Origin: Xenorhabdus innexi
GTDB lineage: Bacteria > Pseudomonadota > Gammaproteobacteria > Enterobacterales > Enterobacteriaceae
Length of the DNA: 43,346 nt
Direction of reading: 5' to 3'
Assembly (NCBI RefSeq): GCF_002632485.1
Contig: NZ_NIBU01000031.1
Span: 1-43,346 of the forward strand
The notes under the pieces were generated by a model that saw only the letters and a list, made by a program, of their open reading frames with translations, was not told where the DNA came from and made no database searches. A program made the translations under genes and the position numbers. Of the stretch, positions 16,776 through 23,196 are shown in pieces (position 1 is the first letter of the stretch; each line of letters starts with the position of its first letter).

Positions 16776-17141
16776 ATGCGCGATATTCAACAGGTTTTAG
16801 TTCGTTGGGGTGGATGGTCCAGCGACGCGACACAAGTAAGTTGGTCGCCTGTCGCCGCTGGTTTTAGTGGCCTGCTTCCTGCCAGTGGCGACAGCAGACC
16901 GACATGCAGCGATGCTGACGGGCTTATCGTCGATCTGTGCGTTGCACGGTTACAGGCACGGGGAAGAGATGAGGAGCTGGAATATATCCAGCAGCATTAC
17001 ATGCACGGGCGCTCTAAGCGGGAGATAGCCCGTGACCTGCGCGTGTCAGAGAGTTTGGTACGGCACAAAATGCAGGTTGCTGAGAGCTTTATCGCGGGTT
17101 GCCTAGATATGCTTGATATTCAATTAGATATGGATTTTTAG
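16776..17141 (+). CDS. Antiterminator Q-like protein
   Basis: A 121-residue protein of the phage 82/21-type Q family. It starts MRDIQQVLVRWGGWSSD, has SWSPVAAGFSGLLP, CSDADGLIVDLCVARL and a helix-turn-helix-like end (SKREIARDLRVSESLVRHKMQVAESFIAGCL). Q loads on RNA polymerase paused just downstream of the late promoter and lets it pass terminators. Downstream lie a promoter-terminator pair and a long untranslated leader, exactly as expected. It is the last gene of the rightward early operon. Confidence 0.92.
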   Translation: MRDIQQVLVRWGGWSSDATQVSWSPVAAGFSGLLPASGDSRPTCSDADGLIVDLCVARLQARGRDEELEYIQQHYMHGRSKREIARDLRVSESLVRHKMQVAESFIAGCLDMLDIQLDMDF

Positions 17142-17193
17142 ATTAAAATTTAAGCAATCAGTTTAAAAACATTAGTGCGCTGCGCAAAACATG

Positions 17194-17202
17194 TGCTATT
17201 GT
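17194..17202 (+). promoter_or_regulatory. Candidate late promoter (extended -10)
   Basis: TGC-TATTGT fits an extended -10 element. It lies just after the Q gene and about 30 bases before a terminator, the usual layout of a Q-controlled late promoter. No strong -35 is visible. Confidence 0.5.
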
Positions 17203-17227
17203 GCTAAAAATGGTTTTTTGATCCTGA

Positions 17228-17262
17228 GAAAAGGCGTCCAACATCGGATGCCTTTTCTTTTT
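17228..17262 (+). terminator. Late-leader terminator (tR'-like)
   Basis: GAAAAGGC (17228-17235) pairs with GCCTTTTC (17250-17257), with inner TCC/GGA pairing, and is followed by five T. It would stop late transcripts in the absence of Q. Confidence 0.8.
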
Positions 17263-17736
17263 GGTGCAAAAACTGAAAAGTAGGCAAAACAGCGCTTACC
17301 CCTCAATATTTGCCTGAACTCCAATAGTGGCTATTTGTTAACAAAATGTTATAGATTAAATCCGTTAATTTCGTGCGAGAAGATTGTCACTTTTAGCTGT
17401 TTGGGGTGACATTTTAATTGAGTTGAAAATCGCGGGTTCGCCTAAGACTCATTATGTTAAATAGAGCCGTTTTTTAACAAATTATCTATGCCATTGGCTG
17501 ACCGTTCATAAACATTAAATTCTCGCTAACACGGGGGTGTATGAGACTGAAATAGGTGTGAACGGTCAGCCAATGGCGTATACAGGATTCCAGACGCCTA
17601 TATGATAAAGTTCTGGGGGTGGTGCGGAAATTACATGTTCCAGTCGGCCACATCACTCAATTAGGCAGGACCACAATTTAGCCTCTGAAAATAAGCAGAT
17701 TTATACCTGCTACAAGTTACGCTCTGCGTATCCGTT
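17263..17736 (+). other. Untranslated late leader without recognisable genes
   Basis: No frame longer than a few codons with a binding site is visible between the late terminator and the second terminator. It contains a TGTCAC/GTGACA dyad (17386-17411), the large inverted repeat at 17490-17577, and otherwise plain sequence. A small RNA ending at the 17737 terminator cannot be excluded. Confidence 0.5.
17490..17577. repeat. Perfect 19-base inverted repeat with 50-base loop
   Basis: The arm GCCATTGGCTGACCGTTCA (17490-17508) is repeated exactly in inverse at 17559-17577. The loop holds a smaller ACAC-gggg-GTGT hairpin. At 88 bases it has the size of a non-autonomous terminal-repeat element or of a very stable RNA hairpin; no ORF and no T-run follow, so it is not an ordinary terminator. 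Confidence 0.8.
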
Positions 17737-17764
17737 GCCCTCGATCCCGAGGGCTTTTTTTTTT
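17737..17764 (+). terminator. Second terminator before the lysis genes
   Basis: GCCCTCG-atcc-CGAGGGC followed by ten T. It stands between the late promoter and the holin gene, so lysis and virion genes depend on Q-type antitermination or another promoter. Confidence 0.88.
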
Positions 17765-17808
17765 CACATCAAATCATCTAATGGTCACTCCGACAGTGGG
17801 GTGGATAT

Positions 17809-17994
17809 ATGCGTATGGACAAATACACAAGCCCCACTGCGTACACATGGGGCGCTTTTACAGCGCTTTTTGGGGCACTCTCACTAAACGACTGGGCTAT
17901 CGTCATTGGCATTATCTGTACGATAGCCACCTTTGCCGTGAACTGGTACTACAAGCACAAGGAGCATACCCGCAATGGCAAAGGGCAAGACTAA
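17809..17994 (+). CDS. Holin (class II type)
   Basis: A 61-residue protein with two membrane segments (about residues 12-27 and 29-47: GAFTALFGALSLND then AIVIGIICTIATFAVNWYY) and a charged tail KHKEHTRNGKGQD, the design of class II phage holins. It permits release of the endolysin or depolarises the membrane to activate it. GGGTGG lies close before the ATG. It is first in the lysis cassette and overlaps the endolysin start. Confidence 0.85.
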   Translation: MRMDKYTSPTAYTWGAFTALFGALSLNDWAIVIGIICTIATFAVNWYYKHKEHTRNGKGQD

Positions 17995-18514
17995 GCTTAC
18001 GGCAGCGGTTATAGGTCTGGTGCTAACGGGTGCAGGCGCTACGGCAATACTCGCTCAGTTCCTCGACGAGAAAGAAGGCAACCGGTTATCGGCGTATCGG
18101 GACGCAGGCGGCATCTGGACAATCTGCAGGGGCGTGACCCGAATTGATGGTGCTCCGGTCAGGCAGGGTATGCAACTGACACCGAACCAATGCCGTGACC
18201 TTAACGCGAAAGAAGCGGAGCAGGCCATTGCATGGGTCAGAAGCCATATCAACGTGCCACTGACTGAACCGCAGATAGCAGGCATTGCCAGTTTCTGCCC
18301 GTACAACATCGGCCCCGGTAAATGCTTCTCTTCCACGTTCTACCGGAAACTGAATGCAGGCGATAAGCAAGGGGCGTGTAATGAAATCAAACGCTGGATA
18401 TTTGACGGCGGCAGAGATTGTCGACAAACCAAAGGTCAGGCGAACGGCTGTTACGGTCAGGTAGAGCGACGTACTCAGGAATCGGAATTAACATGCTGGG
18501 GGTTGGATGACTAA
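17975..18514 (+). CDS. SAR endolysin (GH24 lysozyme)
   Basis: A 179-residue lysozyme cleaving peptidoglycan glycan chains. The N-terminus has a weakly hydrophobic helix rich in Gly and Ala (residues 9-29, AAVIGLVLTGAGATAILAQ), typical of signal-arrest-release endolysins of the R21 type, which are exported by Sec and activated when the membrane is depolarised. The catalytic triad E34-x8-D43-x5-T49 is intact. Several cysteines (51, 108, 117 and further on) could form the disulfides of this class. It overlaps the holin gene by 20 bases. Confidence 0.95.
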   Translation: MAKGKTKLTAAVIGLVLTGAGATAILAQFLDEKEGNRLSAYRDAGGIWTICRGVTRIDGAPVRQGMQLTPNQCRDLNAKEAEQAIAWVRSHINVPLTEPQIAGIASFCPYNIGPGKCFSSTFYRKLNAGDKQGACNEIKRWIFDGGRDCRQTKGQANGCYGQVERRTQESELTCWGLDD

Positions 18515-18617
18515 GCACTCTTTGGCGGGCTTGATGTTTCTGTTTGCTTTCATCTTGGCAATTGGTGGTCGTGACGGTTGGGGCTGGTTTCTGTTCATAG
18601 GGGCACTGCTGTTATGA
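18507..18617 (+). CDS. Small membrane protein of the lysis cassette (36 aa)
   Basis: An ATG inside the endolysin 3' end opens a 36-codon frame ending exactly at the Rz start. The product has two short hydrophobic stretches (LAGLMFLFAFILAIGG and WGWFLFIGALLL) around GRDG. Both ends overlap neighbours (ATGACTAA upstream, TTATGA downstream), a sign of real translational coupling. It may be an accessory holin or antiholin. Confidence 0.65.
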   Translation: MTKHSLAGLMFLFAFILAIGGRDGWGWFLFIGALLL

Positions 18618-19072
18618 AGAGGCTAATCATTGTTTTGGTTATTGCTCTGGCGGGGGCTTCATATGCTGCCCAGCACTACTACTCAAAATATGAGAAACAG
18701 AGGCAGGATACCCAAGATAAAGCAACGGAAGTTCAGCAATTAACCGACACCATCAACTACCAGAACACGCACATTGAGATGTTGTATGAACTGGATAGCA
18801 AACACACACAGGAACTCGCCCATGCCAAAGCTGAAATCGACACTCTTCGGGCTGATGTTGCCGCTGGTCGTCGTAAGCTGCGCATCAAGGCCACCTGTCC
18901 CATGCCAGAAGCCCCTTCCTCCGGCAGCGTGGTCGATGCAACCACCGTCGAACTCACTGGAGAAACTGGATCAATTGTTCTCGATATCCGAGAAGGCATC
19001 ATCAACGACCGGGCAAAACTGAAGTATTTGCAAGGTTATGTGAAGGCGGAATGTGGGGGTATCAATGAGTAA
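18614..19072 (+). CDS. Rz: Rz-like spanin, inner-membrane subunit
   Basis: A 152-residue i-spanin with an N-terminal signal anchor (LIIVLVIALAGASYAA) and a long periplasmic coiled coil (about residues 25-95). It pairs with Rz1 to fuse inner and outer membranes in the last step of lysis. A frame extends to 18578, but the ATG at 18614 overlaps the preceding stop and gives a clean anchor. Its C-terminal segment LQGYVKAECGG is echoed in the next gene. Confidence 0.9.
   Translation: MKRLIIVLVIALAGASYAAQHYYSKYEKQRQDTQDKATEVQQLTDTINYQNTHIEMLYELDSKHTQELAHAKAEIDTLRADVAAGRRKLRIKATCPMPEAPSSGSVVDATTVELTGETGSIVLDIREGIINDRAKLKYLQGYVKAECGGINE
18822..19022 (+). CDS. Rz1: Rz1-like outer-membrane spanin lipoprotein, embedded in Rz
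   Basis: A 66-residue lipoprotein read in another frame inside Rz. It has a signal peptide MPKLKSTLFGLMLPLVVVSC with lipobox VVSC (Cys20) and a proline-rich stretch RPPVPCQKPLPP, the marks of Rz1. AGGA lies eight bases before the ATG at 18822. The frame continues upstream, but only this start gives a signal sequence. Confidence 0.92.
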   Translation: MPKLKSTLFGLMLPLVVVSCASRPPVPCQKPLPPAAWSMQPPSNSLEKLDQLFSISEKASSTTGQN

Positions 19073-19268
19073 TGTGATAATTCTCGGTATAGATCAGAGT
19101 CAATATTTGAGAAATAGAATCTTAGCAATGTTCCACAATTGCGATTACACAACTCCTAAATTTCCATTTCATTTCCACTTCCAAATAGACGGAAAAAAAT
19201 ATGTCTTGAGTGCATTGGAAATTAGTGGATTGCAGGGTTATGTGAAGACTGAGTGTAGAGGAAGATAA
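19065..19268 (+). CDS. Hypothetical protein with Rz-like C-terminal tail
   Basis: A 67-residue protein starting MSNVIILGIDQSQYL. Its ATG overlaps the Rz stop (ATGAGTAA) and has GGGGGT upstream. The last residues LQGYVKTECRG nearly repeat the Rz tail LQGYVKAECGG, and DNA at 19230-19261 matches 19028-19059 at about 26 of 32 bases in the same frame. This looks like an insertion that duplicated or captured the Rz 3' end. Function unknown. Confidence 0.5.
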   Translation: MSNVIILGIDQSQYLRNRILAMFHNCDYTTPKFPFHFHFQIDGKKYVLSALEISGLQGYVKTECRGR

Positions 19269-19270
19269 TA

Positions 19271-19495
19271 ATGGCAAATGAACTCAAACCGTGCCCGTTT
19301 TGTGGTAGTGATAACGTGGGAACTGAACACCATTATGATTTTGCTGATAAAGATTACGAAGCGTGGGTTAATTGCTATAACTGTGATGCTTCGGGTTCTC
19401 ATGCATGTTGGTTTGATGATGTCGGAGAAGCTTATACGGAAGCGATCAAGGTTTGGAACCAGAGAGTGGAAAATATTCAACCCCAGAGCAAATGA
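19271..19495 (+). CDS. Lar-family restriction alleviation protein
   Basis: A 74-residue zinc-ribbon protein with LKPCPFCGSDNV, VNCYNCDASGSHAC and a closing EAIKVWNQR, the Lar_restr_allev pattern. The Rac prophage Lar protein modulates host type I restriction; many relatives are uncharacterised. A position in the late accessory region would supply it late in infection. Confidence 0.82.
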   Translation: MANELKPCPFCGSDNVGTEHHYDFADKDYEAWVNCYNCDASGSHACWFDDVGEAYTEAIKVWNQRVENIQPQSK

Positions 19496-19531
19496 TTCTG
19501 GGGTGTGGGAGTGTGTTAGGGCGGTGTGTCA

Positions 19532-19759
19532 ATGAATGATTTTAGTTACCAAAAGCTAATGGCAGGAATAAGCTTATTACTCTTTTTTCTCGTTCTCACT
19601 GTACTGGCTCCCATTAGCTGGTATTTGTCCATCAATGATGGGGATTATTTATCAACCATTATTGGCACGATGGGGTACGTGATTTTTTGTTGCATATGGC
19701 TACCCAGAATGAAAATGATTGTTGTCTGGTTATTCTCTTTGGTAAGAAACAGCCCCTAA
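19532..19759 (+). CDS. Small membrane protein
   Basis: A 75-residue protein with two or three hydrophobic segments (LMAGISLLLFFLVLTVLAP, TIIGTMGYVIFCCIW, IVVWLFSLV). A GTG at 19526 is an alternative start; AGGGCGG suits the ATG at 19532. It is followed at once by a terminator. Not recognised. Confidence 0.5.
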   Translation: MNDFSYQKLMAGISLLLFFLVLTVLAPISWYLSINDGDYLSTIIGTMGYVIFCCIWLPRMKMIVVWLFSLVRNSP

Positions 19760-19776
19760 CACTCAGGGGCTTTTAT
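19751..19776 (+). terminator. Terminator closing the lysis/accessory group
   Basis: AGCCCCT-aacactc-AGGGGCT running into TTTTATT. Its upstream arm overlaps the end of the small membrane protein gene. Confidence 0.8.
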
Positions 19777-19847
19777 TCCTTTACCCATTCCCCTGAGTGG
19801 TTAAAGCAATATCCCTTGCCATCACATCCGTGGTGGTATTTTTGTCT

Positions 19848-19863
19848 CTGCATTTCACTGCGC
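19848..19863 (+). repeat. 16-base direct repeat heading cassette 1
   Basis: CTGCATTTCACTGCGC occurs here and again, identical, at 20217-20232, each time 35-45 bases before a pseudoknot-type leader. It marks the start of two tandem cassettes. Confidence 0.8.
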
Positions 19864-19897
19864 CCTCACCGCGCACATAAATAAAAAAAACGTAGAA

Positions 19898-19994
19898 CCT
19901 TACAGAAAGTCGAACCTGAGAAAATCCGTTAATGGGTACTTCTACGGGCGGCTTTTCTGGTGAGCAGGTTCGATTTTCTATAAGGAAAGTACCC
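19898..19994 (+). promoter_or_regulatory. Start-site RNA pseudoknot, cassette 1
   Basis: Bases 19898-19918 pair with 19965-19985 over 21 positions with one mismatch and one G-U. The 3' arm ends in TAAGG, so the ribosome-binding site is locked in the stem. An inner AGAAAA/TTTTCT helix (19919-19924, 19953-19958) carries an apical loop with GGGTACTT (19934-19941), exactly complementary to AAGTACCC (19987-19994) between the binding site and the ATG. Folded, translation of the next gene would be blocked. The layout recalls the C4 antisense RNA of P1-like phages. Confidence 0.7.
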
Positions 19995-19995
19995 T

Positions 19996-20178
19996 ATGAA
20001 ATTAGTAGCAACCAAGAAAGTAATACGGGAAATTACAGGTGATGAAATGAACAAGAAAGATGAAGCAGTAGATGTAATGCAGGAATACTTCCCTAGAGGA
20101 GGGTGGGATTATGATGATATCTGCAAGCTATACGATGCCATTGAAGAAGGGAAGATTCCTCATTTGAAAACTGAGTAA
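19996..20178 (+). CDS. Small hypothetical protein under RNA pseudoknot
   Basis: A 60-residue charged soluble protein (MKLVATKKVIREITGDEMNK, then EYFPRGGWDYDDICKLYDAIEEGKIP). I do not recognise it. AAGGAA precedes the ATG but is sequestered in the upstream hairpin, so the gene is probably silent until the RNA structure is opened. A terminator follows. Confidence 0.6.
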   Translation: MKLVATKKVIREITGDEMNKKDEAVDVMQEYFPRGGWDYDDICKLYDAIEEGKIPHLKTE

Positions 20179-20185
20179 CAACAAC

Positions 20186-20215
20186 GAGCCTCGCCTTTCG
20201 CGTGGCTTCTTTTTA
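20186..20215 (+). terminator. Terminator closing cassette 1
   Basis: GAGCC-t-CGC-ctttc-GCG-t-GGCTTC with six T. It is followed within two bases by the second copy of the 16-base repeat. Confidence 0.7.
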
Positions 20216-20216
20216 T

Positions 20217-20232
20217 CTGCATTTCACTGCGC
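20217..20232 (+). repeat. 16-base direct repeat heading cassette 2
   Basis: Identical copy of CTGCATTTCACTGCGC at 19848-19863. Confidence 0.8.
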
Positions 20233-20259
20233 ACCGAAAGCGCCAATCTAAACATCGAG

Positions 20260-20368
20260 CCTTTATTTAGGAATGAGCCTTTGAGGAATCAGCTAATGGT
20301 TGATGCTTTCCCGATGGGCTGATTTCCTATTTCGGCAAAGGTTCATTACCTAAGTAAGGATAAGCATC
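20260..20368 (+). promoter_or_regulatory. Start-site RNA pseudoknot, cassette 2
   Basis: Three stacked helices: 20260-20271 with 20349-20359 (one bulge), AATGAGCCTTTG with CAAAGGTTCATT (20272-20283, 20336-20347, one G-U), and AGGAATCAGC with GCTGATTTCCT (20284-20293, 20318-20328). The ribosome-binding AAGG lies in the outer stem. The apical loop has GATGCTT (20302-20308), complementary to AAGCATC (20362-20368) immediately before a GTG start. The pairing matches that of cassette 1 although both strands differ in sequence. Confidence 0.72.
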
Positions 20369-20539
20369 GTGAGTACAGCATTAATCATATTGAACGGCGT
20401 GAAAATCAGCACCGATAAACAAGGCCGTTATCGATTGAACCAGTTGTTTGTTCTGAAACCAATTACAGAGAGGTCAATATGTCTGAGCGCAGACCGCACA
20501 AACCCCGCATCCCATTCTCTTTTAAGTATTGGAGAATAG
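20369..20539 (+). pseudogene. Remnant N-terminus of a KilA-N-type gene
   Basis: GTG at 20369 opens 56 codons. The first part, ILNGVKISTDKQGRYRLNQLF, aligns with IAGVEITTDSEGRFNLNALH of the KilA-N antirepressor at 37663. After that point similarity stops and the frame runs into the next gene, which starts inside it at 20479. It looks like the regulated 5' end of an antirepressor gene whose body was deleted, leaving the control RNA in place. Confidence 0.6.
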
Positions 20540-20718
20540 AAGTATTTATGAATGATGCCGATTACGCCGCTGTTGGTTACAGCAAAACAGAAGAGTTACC
20601 ACTTTATGCAGGTGATGACAGGTACATTCAGTTATACCAAAACATCAATGACATTGATTCAATCATCATCCCACTCAGCAGAGTAGCAGCTATCAAATCT
20701 TATGCGGTGACTGAATAA
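20479..20718 (+). CDS. Hypothetical protein upstream of terminase
   Basis: A 79-residue soluble protein (RIPFSFKYWRIEVFMNDADY, then IIIPLSRVAAIKSYAV), probably beta-rich. GAGAGG is well placed before the ATG. Not recognised. Confidence 0.6.
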   Translation: MSERRPHKPRIPFSFKYWRIEVFMNDADYAAVGYSKTEELPLYAGDDRYIQLYQNINDIDSIIIPLSRVAAIKSYAVTE

Positions 20719-20729
20719 GCGAGGTAAAT

Positions 20730-20984
20730 ATGCCTGAGCACGTACCACCAGTACACGAAAGAGAAGTAGGAATAACCGGACGATTCAGATTCAGGGCGCA
20801 AAAACTGACATCACGTCCGGTACTTCAAGTCGAAGTGGTTATCAGAAGAACACGAAGGGGAATCCGCAGTTTTGATAGAACCGATACCACATGGCGAGAC
20901 GCTACGATACAGGAAGCAACCCAAATTCAATATGGTACGGGGTTTGTTAAACCTGAAGAACCAGAACCAGTTATGAGCGATTGA
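20730..20984 (+). CDS. Hypothetical protein upstream of terminase
   Basis: An 84-residue protein with a basic middle (VVIRRTRRGIRSFDR) and acidic end. GAGG lies before the ATG, 12 bases after the previous stop, so it is co-transcribed with it. Small proteins of this kind often precede terminase genes; no function is evident. Confidence 0.6.
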   Translation: MPEHVPPVHEREVGITGRFRFRAQKLTSRPVLQVEVVIRRTRRGIRSFDRTDTTWRDATIQEATQIQYGTGFVKPEEPEPVMSD

Positions 20985-21001
20985 GATAAGGAACTAACAA
21001 A

Positions 21002-21574
21002 ATGACCAGAGGAATAAAAATGACGGCAAAACAGGCGTTGTTTTGTCAGGAGTATCTGGTCGATTTAAACGTTACACAAGCGGCGATCAGAGCTGGGTAC
21101 AGCACCAATCGCGCGAGTGAGATTGGCTATCAGTTAATGCAGAAGCCCCACGTTATTCAGCGTATTGATGAGCTGAAACAGGAACGTAATAAGCAACTGG
21201 GCATTGATGCGAGCTACGTACTGATGCGCCTCGTTGAAATCGACCAGATGGACGTGGCTGACATTCTGGAACAAGACCTGAGCATTAAGCCGTTATCCCA
21301 ATGGCCGGAATCATGGCGACGGTATTTAAGCGGGTTCAATCTGGCGGAGATGTTCGAAGGCCGGGGCGATGAGCGCGATATGGTCGGGGTACTCAAGAAG
21401 ATCAAATGGCCGGACAAGGTTAAGAACCTTGAATTGCTGGGTAAACATGTGTCGGTGCAGGCCTTCCGCGAGAATGTCAAAGCCGAACACACCGGCGCGA
21501 ATGATGGCCCGATTGAGGTGGCAAAACTGACACCGGAGCAGGCAGCAGATGCCTACAAGAAAATGATGAGGTAA
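21002..21574 (+). CDS. terS: Terminase small subunit
   Basis: A 190-residue DNA-recognition subunit of the packaging motor (Terminase_2 type). [27 protein letters not shown] is the N-terminal helix-turn-helix; a central coiled segment and a C-terminal tail ([15 protein letters not shown]) for large-subunit binding follow. The ATG at 21020, with AGAGGA six bases upstream, is an equally good or better start and would remove six residues. It precedes terL by two bases. Confidence 0.92.
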   Translation: MTRGIKMTAKQALFCQEYLVDLNVTQAAIRAGYSTNRASEIGYQLMQKPHVIQRIDELKQERNKQLGIDASYVLMRLVEIDQMDVADILEQDLSIKPLSQWPESWRRYLSGFNLAEMFEGRGDERDMVGVLKKIKWPDKVKNLELLGKHVSVQAFRENVKAEHTGANDGPIEVAKLTPEQAADAYKKMMR

Positions 21575-21576
21575 TT

Positions 21577-23196
21577 ATGCCGGTTCCGTTTCCGTTTGAT
21601 TTTCGTAACCCTGATTACAACGCAGTGTTTGAATGGCGAATGGAGAGGTTACAACGTATTCGCCAGACACCCACTCTGCTACCGGCGATGCGGACATTTT
21701 ACCGTGATAACCCGGGGCAATTTATCATTGACTGGGGCATGACGGTCGACCCACGTAATATCGAACGAGGATTACCCGGCCGTATTCCGTTTATTTTGTT
21801 CCCACGACAAGAAGAATGGATCGAATGGTTCATGGAGTGCTGGCGCACCCAAGAGCCGGGTATCACAGAAAAAACCCGTGATATGGGCATCAGTTGGCTG
21901 ACCGTTGCTACCGCCAGTGCAATCTGTCTCTTTAACCGGGGGGGTGCGGCAGGGTTTGGTTCCCGTAAAGAAGAATACGTTGATAAATTGGGTTCGCCCA
22001 AGTCCTTGTTTGACAAGGCACGGAACTTTATCAATCTGCTGCCTGCGGAATTCAGGGGCACATGGAATATACGAAAACACGCCCCGCATATGCGGATTAT
22101 CTTCCCAGATACGGAATCGGTGATCACCGGTGAGGCAGGCGACGGTATCGGGCGTGGTGACCGTGCTTCATTTTACTTTGTCGATGAAGCTGCGTTTCTT
22201 GAACGCCCGGAGCTGGTGGATGCGTCACTGTCTGCCACCACGAACTGCCGACAGGATGTGTCAACGCCGAACGGCATGGCAAACTCATTCGCCCAACGCC
22301 GACACAGTGGCAACATTAAGGTGTTTACCTTCCACTGGCGCGATGACCCGCGCAAAGATGATGCGTGGTACGCCAAACAGAAAGAGAAACTTGACCCGGT
22401 CACACTGGCGCAGGAAGTCGATATTAACTATCAGGCTTCAGTAGAAGGCATTCTGATCCCTTCAGAATGGGTTCAGTCAGCGATTGATGCACACGTTAAA
22501 CTGGGTATCAAACCCACAGGTATTCGCCGGGGGGCAATGGACGTTGCCGATGAGGGGAAAGACACGAACGCATTTGCATGGAATCATGGTTTTCTGATGC
22601 TGGGCATTAAAGAATGGTCAGGTAAAGGCAGTGATATTTTTGGCTCTGTGGAGAAAGTTTTCGGCTGGTGTGATCAGCTCAACCTTGATTCTTTCCGGTA
22701 CGATGCCGACGGTTTAGGGGCAGGCACACGGGGTGATGCCCGTATTATCAACGAGCAGCGCAAGGCCTTACGGTTAAACACCATCACAGCAACACCATTC
22801 CGGGGCAGCGGCGCGGTCTTCGAGCCTGAAGGTGAAGCGGTGTCGGGGGATGCTTTTACAACGCCCCGATTAAATCAGGACTTTTTCGCCAACGCAAAAG
22901 CGCAGGCGTGGTGGTCACTGCGCACTCGCTTTCAAAAAACCCATAGGGCAGTGAGTGAGGGACATTTTTATCATCCCGATGAGCTGATATCTATCTCCGG
23001 TGATATGCCACTGAAAGAGAAATTAATCATGGAACTTTCACAGCCGACCTATTCAGTGAATGGCGTCGGGAAAATTCTTGTGAATAAAAAACCGGATGGG
23101 ACGAAGTCCCCTAACTTAGCGGACTCCACAATGATCCTTTACGCCCCGATGGATATCTCAATGGAGATTTGGGAACAATTAGGACGAGGTGCTTAA
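21577..23196 (+). CDS. terL: Terminase large subunit
   Basis: A 539-residue packaging ATPase-nuclease. KTRDMGISW (99-107) is the variant Walker A common in terminases and FYFVDEAAF (DE at 203-204) the Walker B. The C-terminal RNase H-like nuclease is seen as [24 protein letters not shown] and NLADSTMIL. It cuts and translocates phage DNA into the procapsid through the portal. Its stop overlaps the portal ATG (TAATG). Confidence 0.96.
   Translation: MPVPFPFDFRNPDYNAVFEWRMERLQRIRQTPTLLPAMRTFYRDNPGQFIIDWGMTVDPRNIERGLPGRIPFILFPRQEEWIEWFMECWRTQEPGITEKTRDMGISWLTVATASAICLFNRGGAAGFGSRKEEYVDKLGSPKSLFDKARNFINLLPAEFRGTWNIRKHAPHMRIIFPDTESVITGEAGDGIGRGDRASFYFVDEAAFLERPELVDASLSATTNCRQDVSTPNGMANSFAQRRHSGNIKVFTFHWRDDPRKDDAWYAKQKEKLDPVTLAQEVDINYQASVEGILIPSEWVQSAIDAHVKLGIKPTGIRRGAMDVADEGKDTNAFAWNHGFLMLGIKEWSGKGSDIFGSVEKVFGWCDQLNLDSFRYDADGLGAGTRGDARIINEQRKALRLNTITATPFRGSGAVFEPEGEAVSGDAFTTPRLNQDFFANAKAQAWWSLRTRFQKTHRAVSEGHFYHPDELISISGDMPLKEKLIMELSQPTYSVNGVGKILVNKKPDGTKSPNLADSTMILYAPMDISMEIWEQLGRGA

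Noticed and set aside
16477-16800. 107-residue open frame (starting MAVVLKIYMYAHAHTHAR)
   Set aside because: It is a translation of the alternating purine-pyrimidine tract and the repeats, has no binding site, and runs into the Q gene.
17781-18014. 77-residue frame over the holin
   Set aside because: The holin frame has the membrane segments, a better start and the proper overlap with the endolysin; this one is a shadow.
19896-20368. Integron attC-like recombination sites between small genes
   Set aside because: The hairpins lack the conserved core sites of attC, and the pairing with the ribosome-binding and start region is better explained as translational control.
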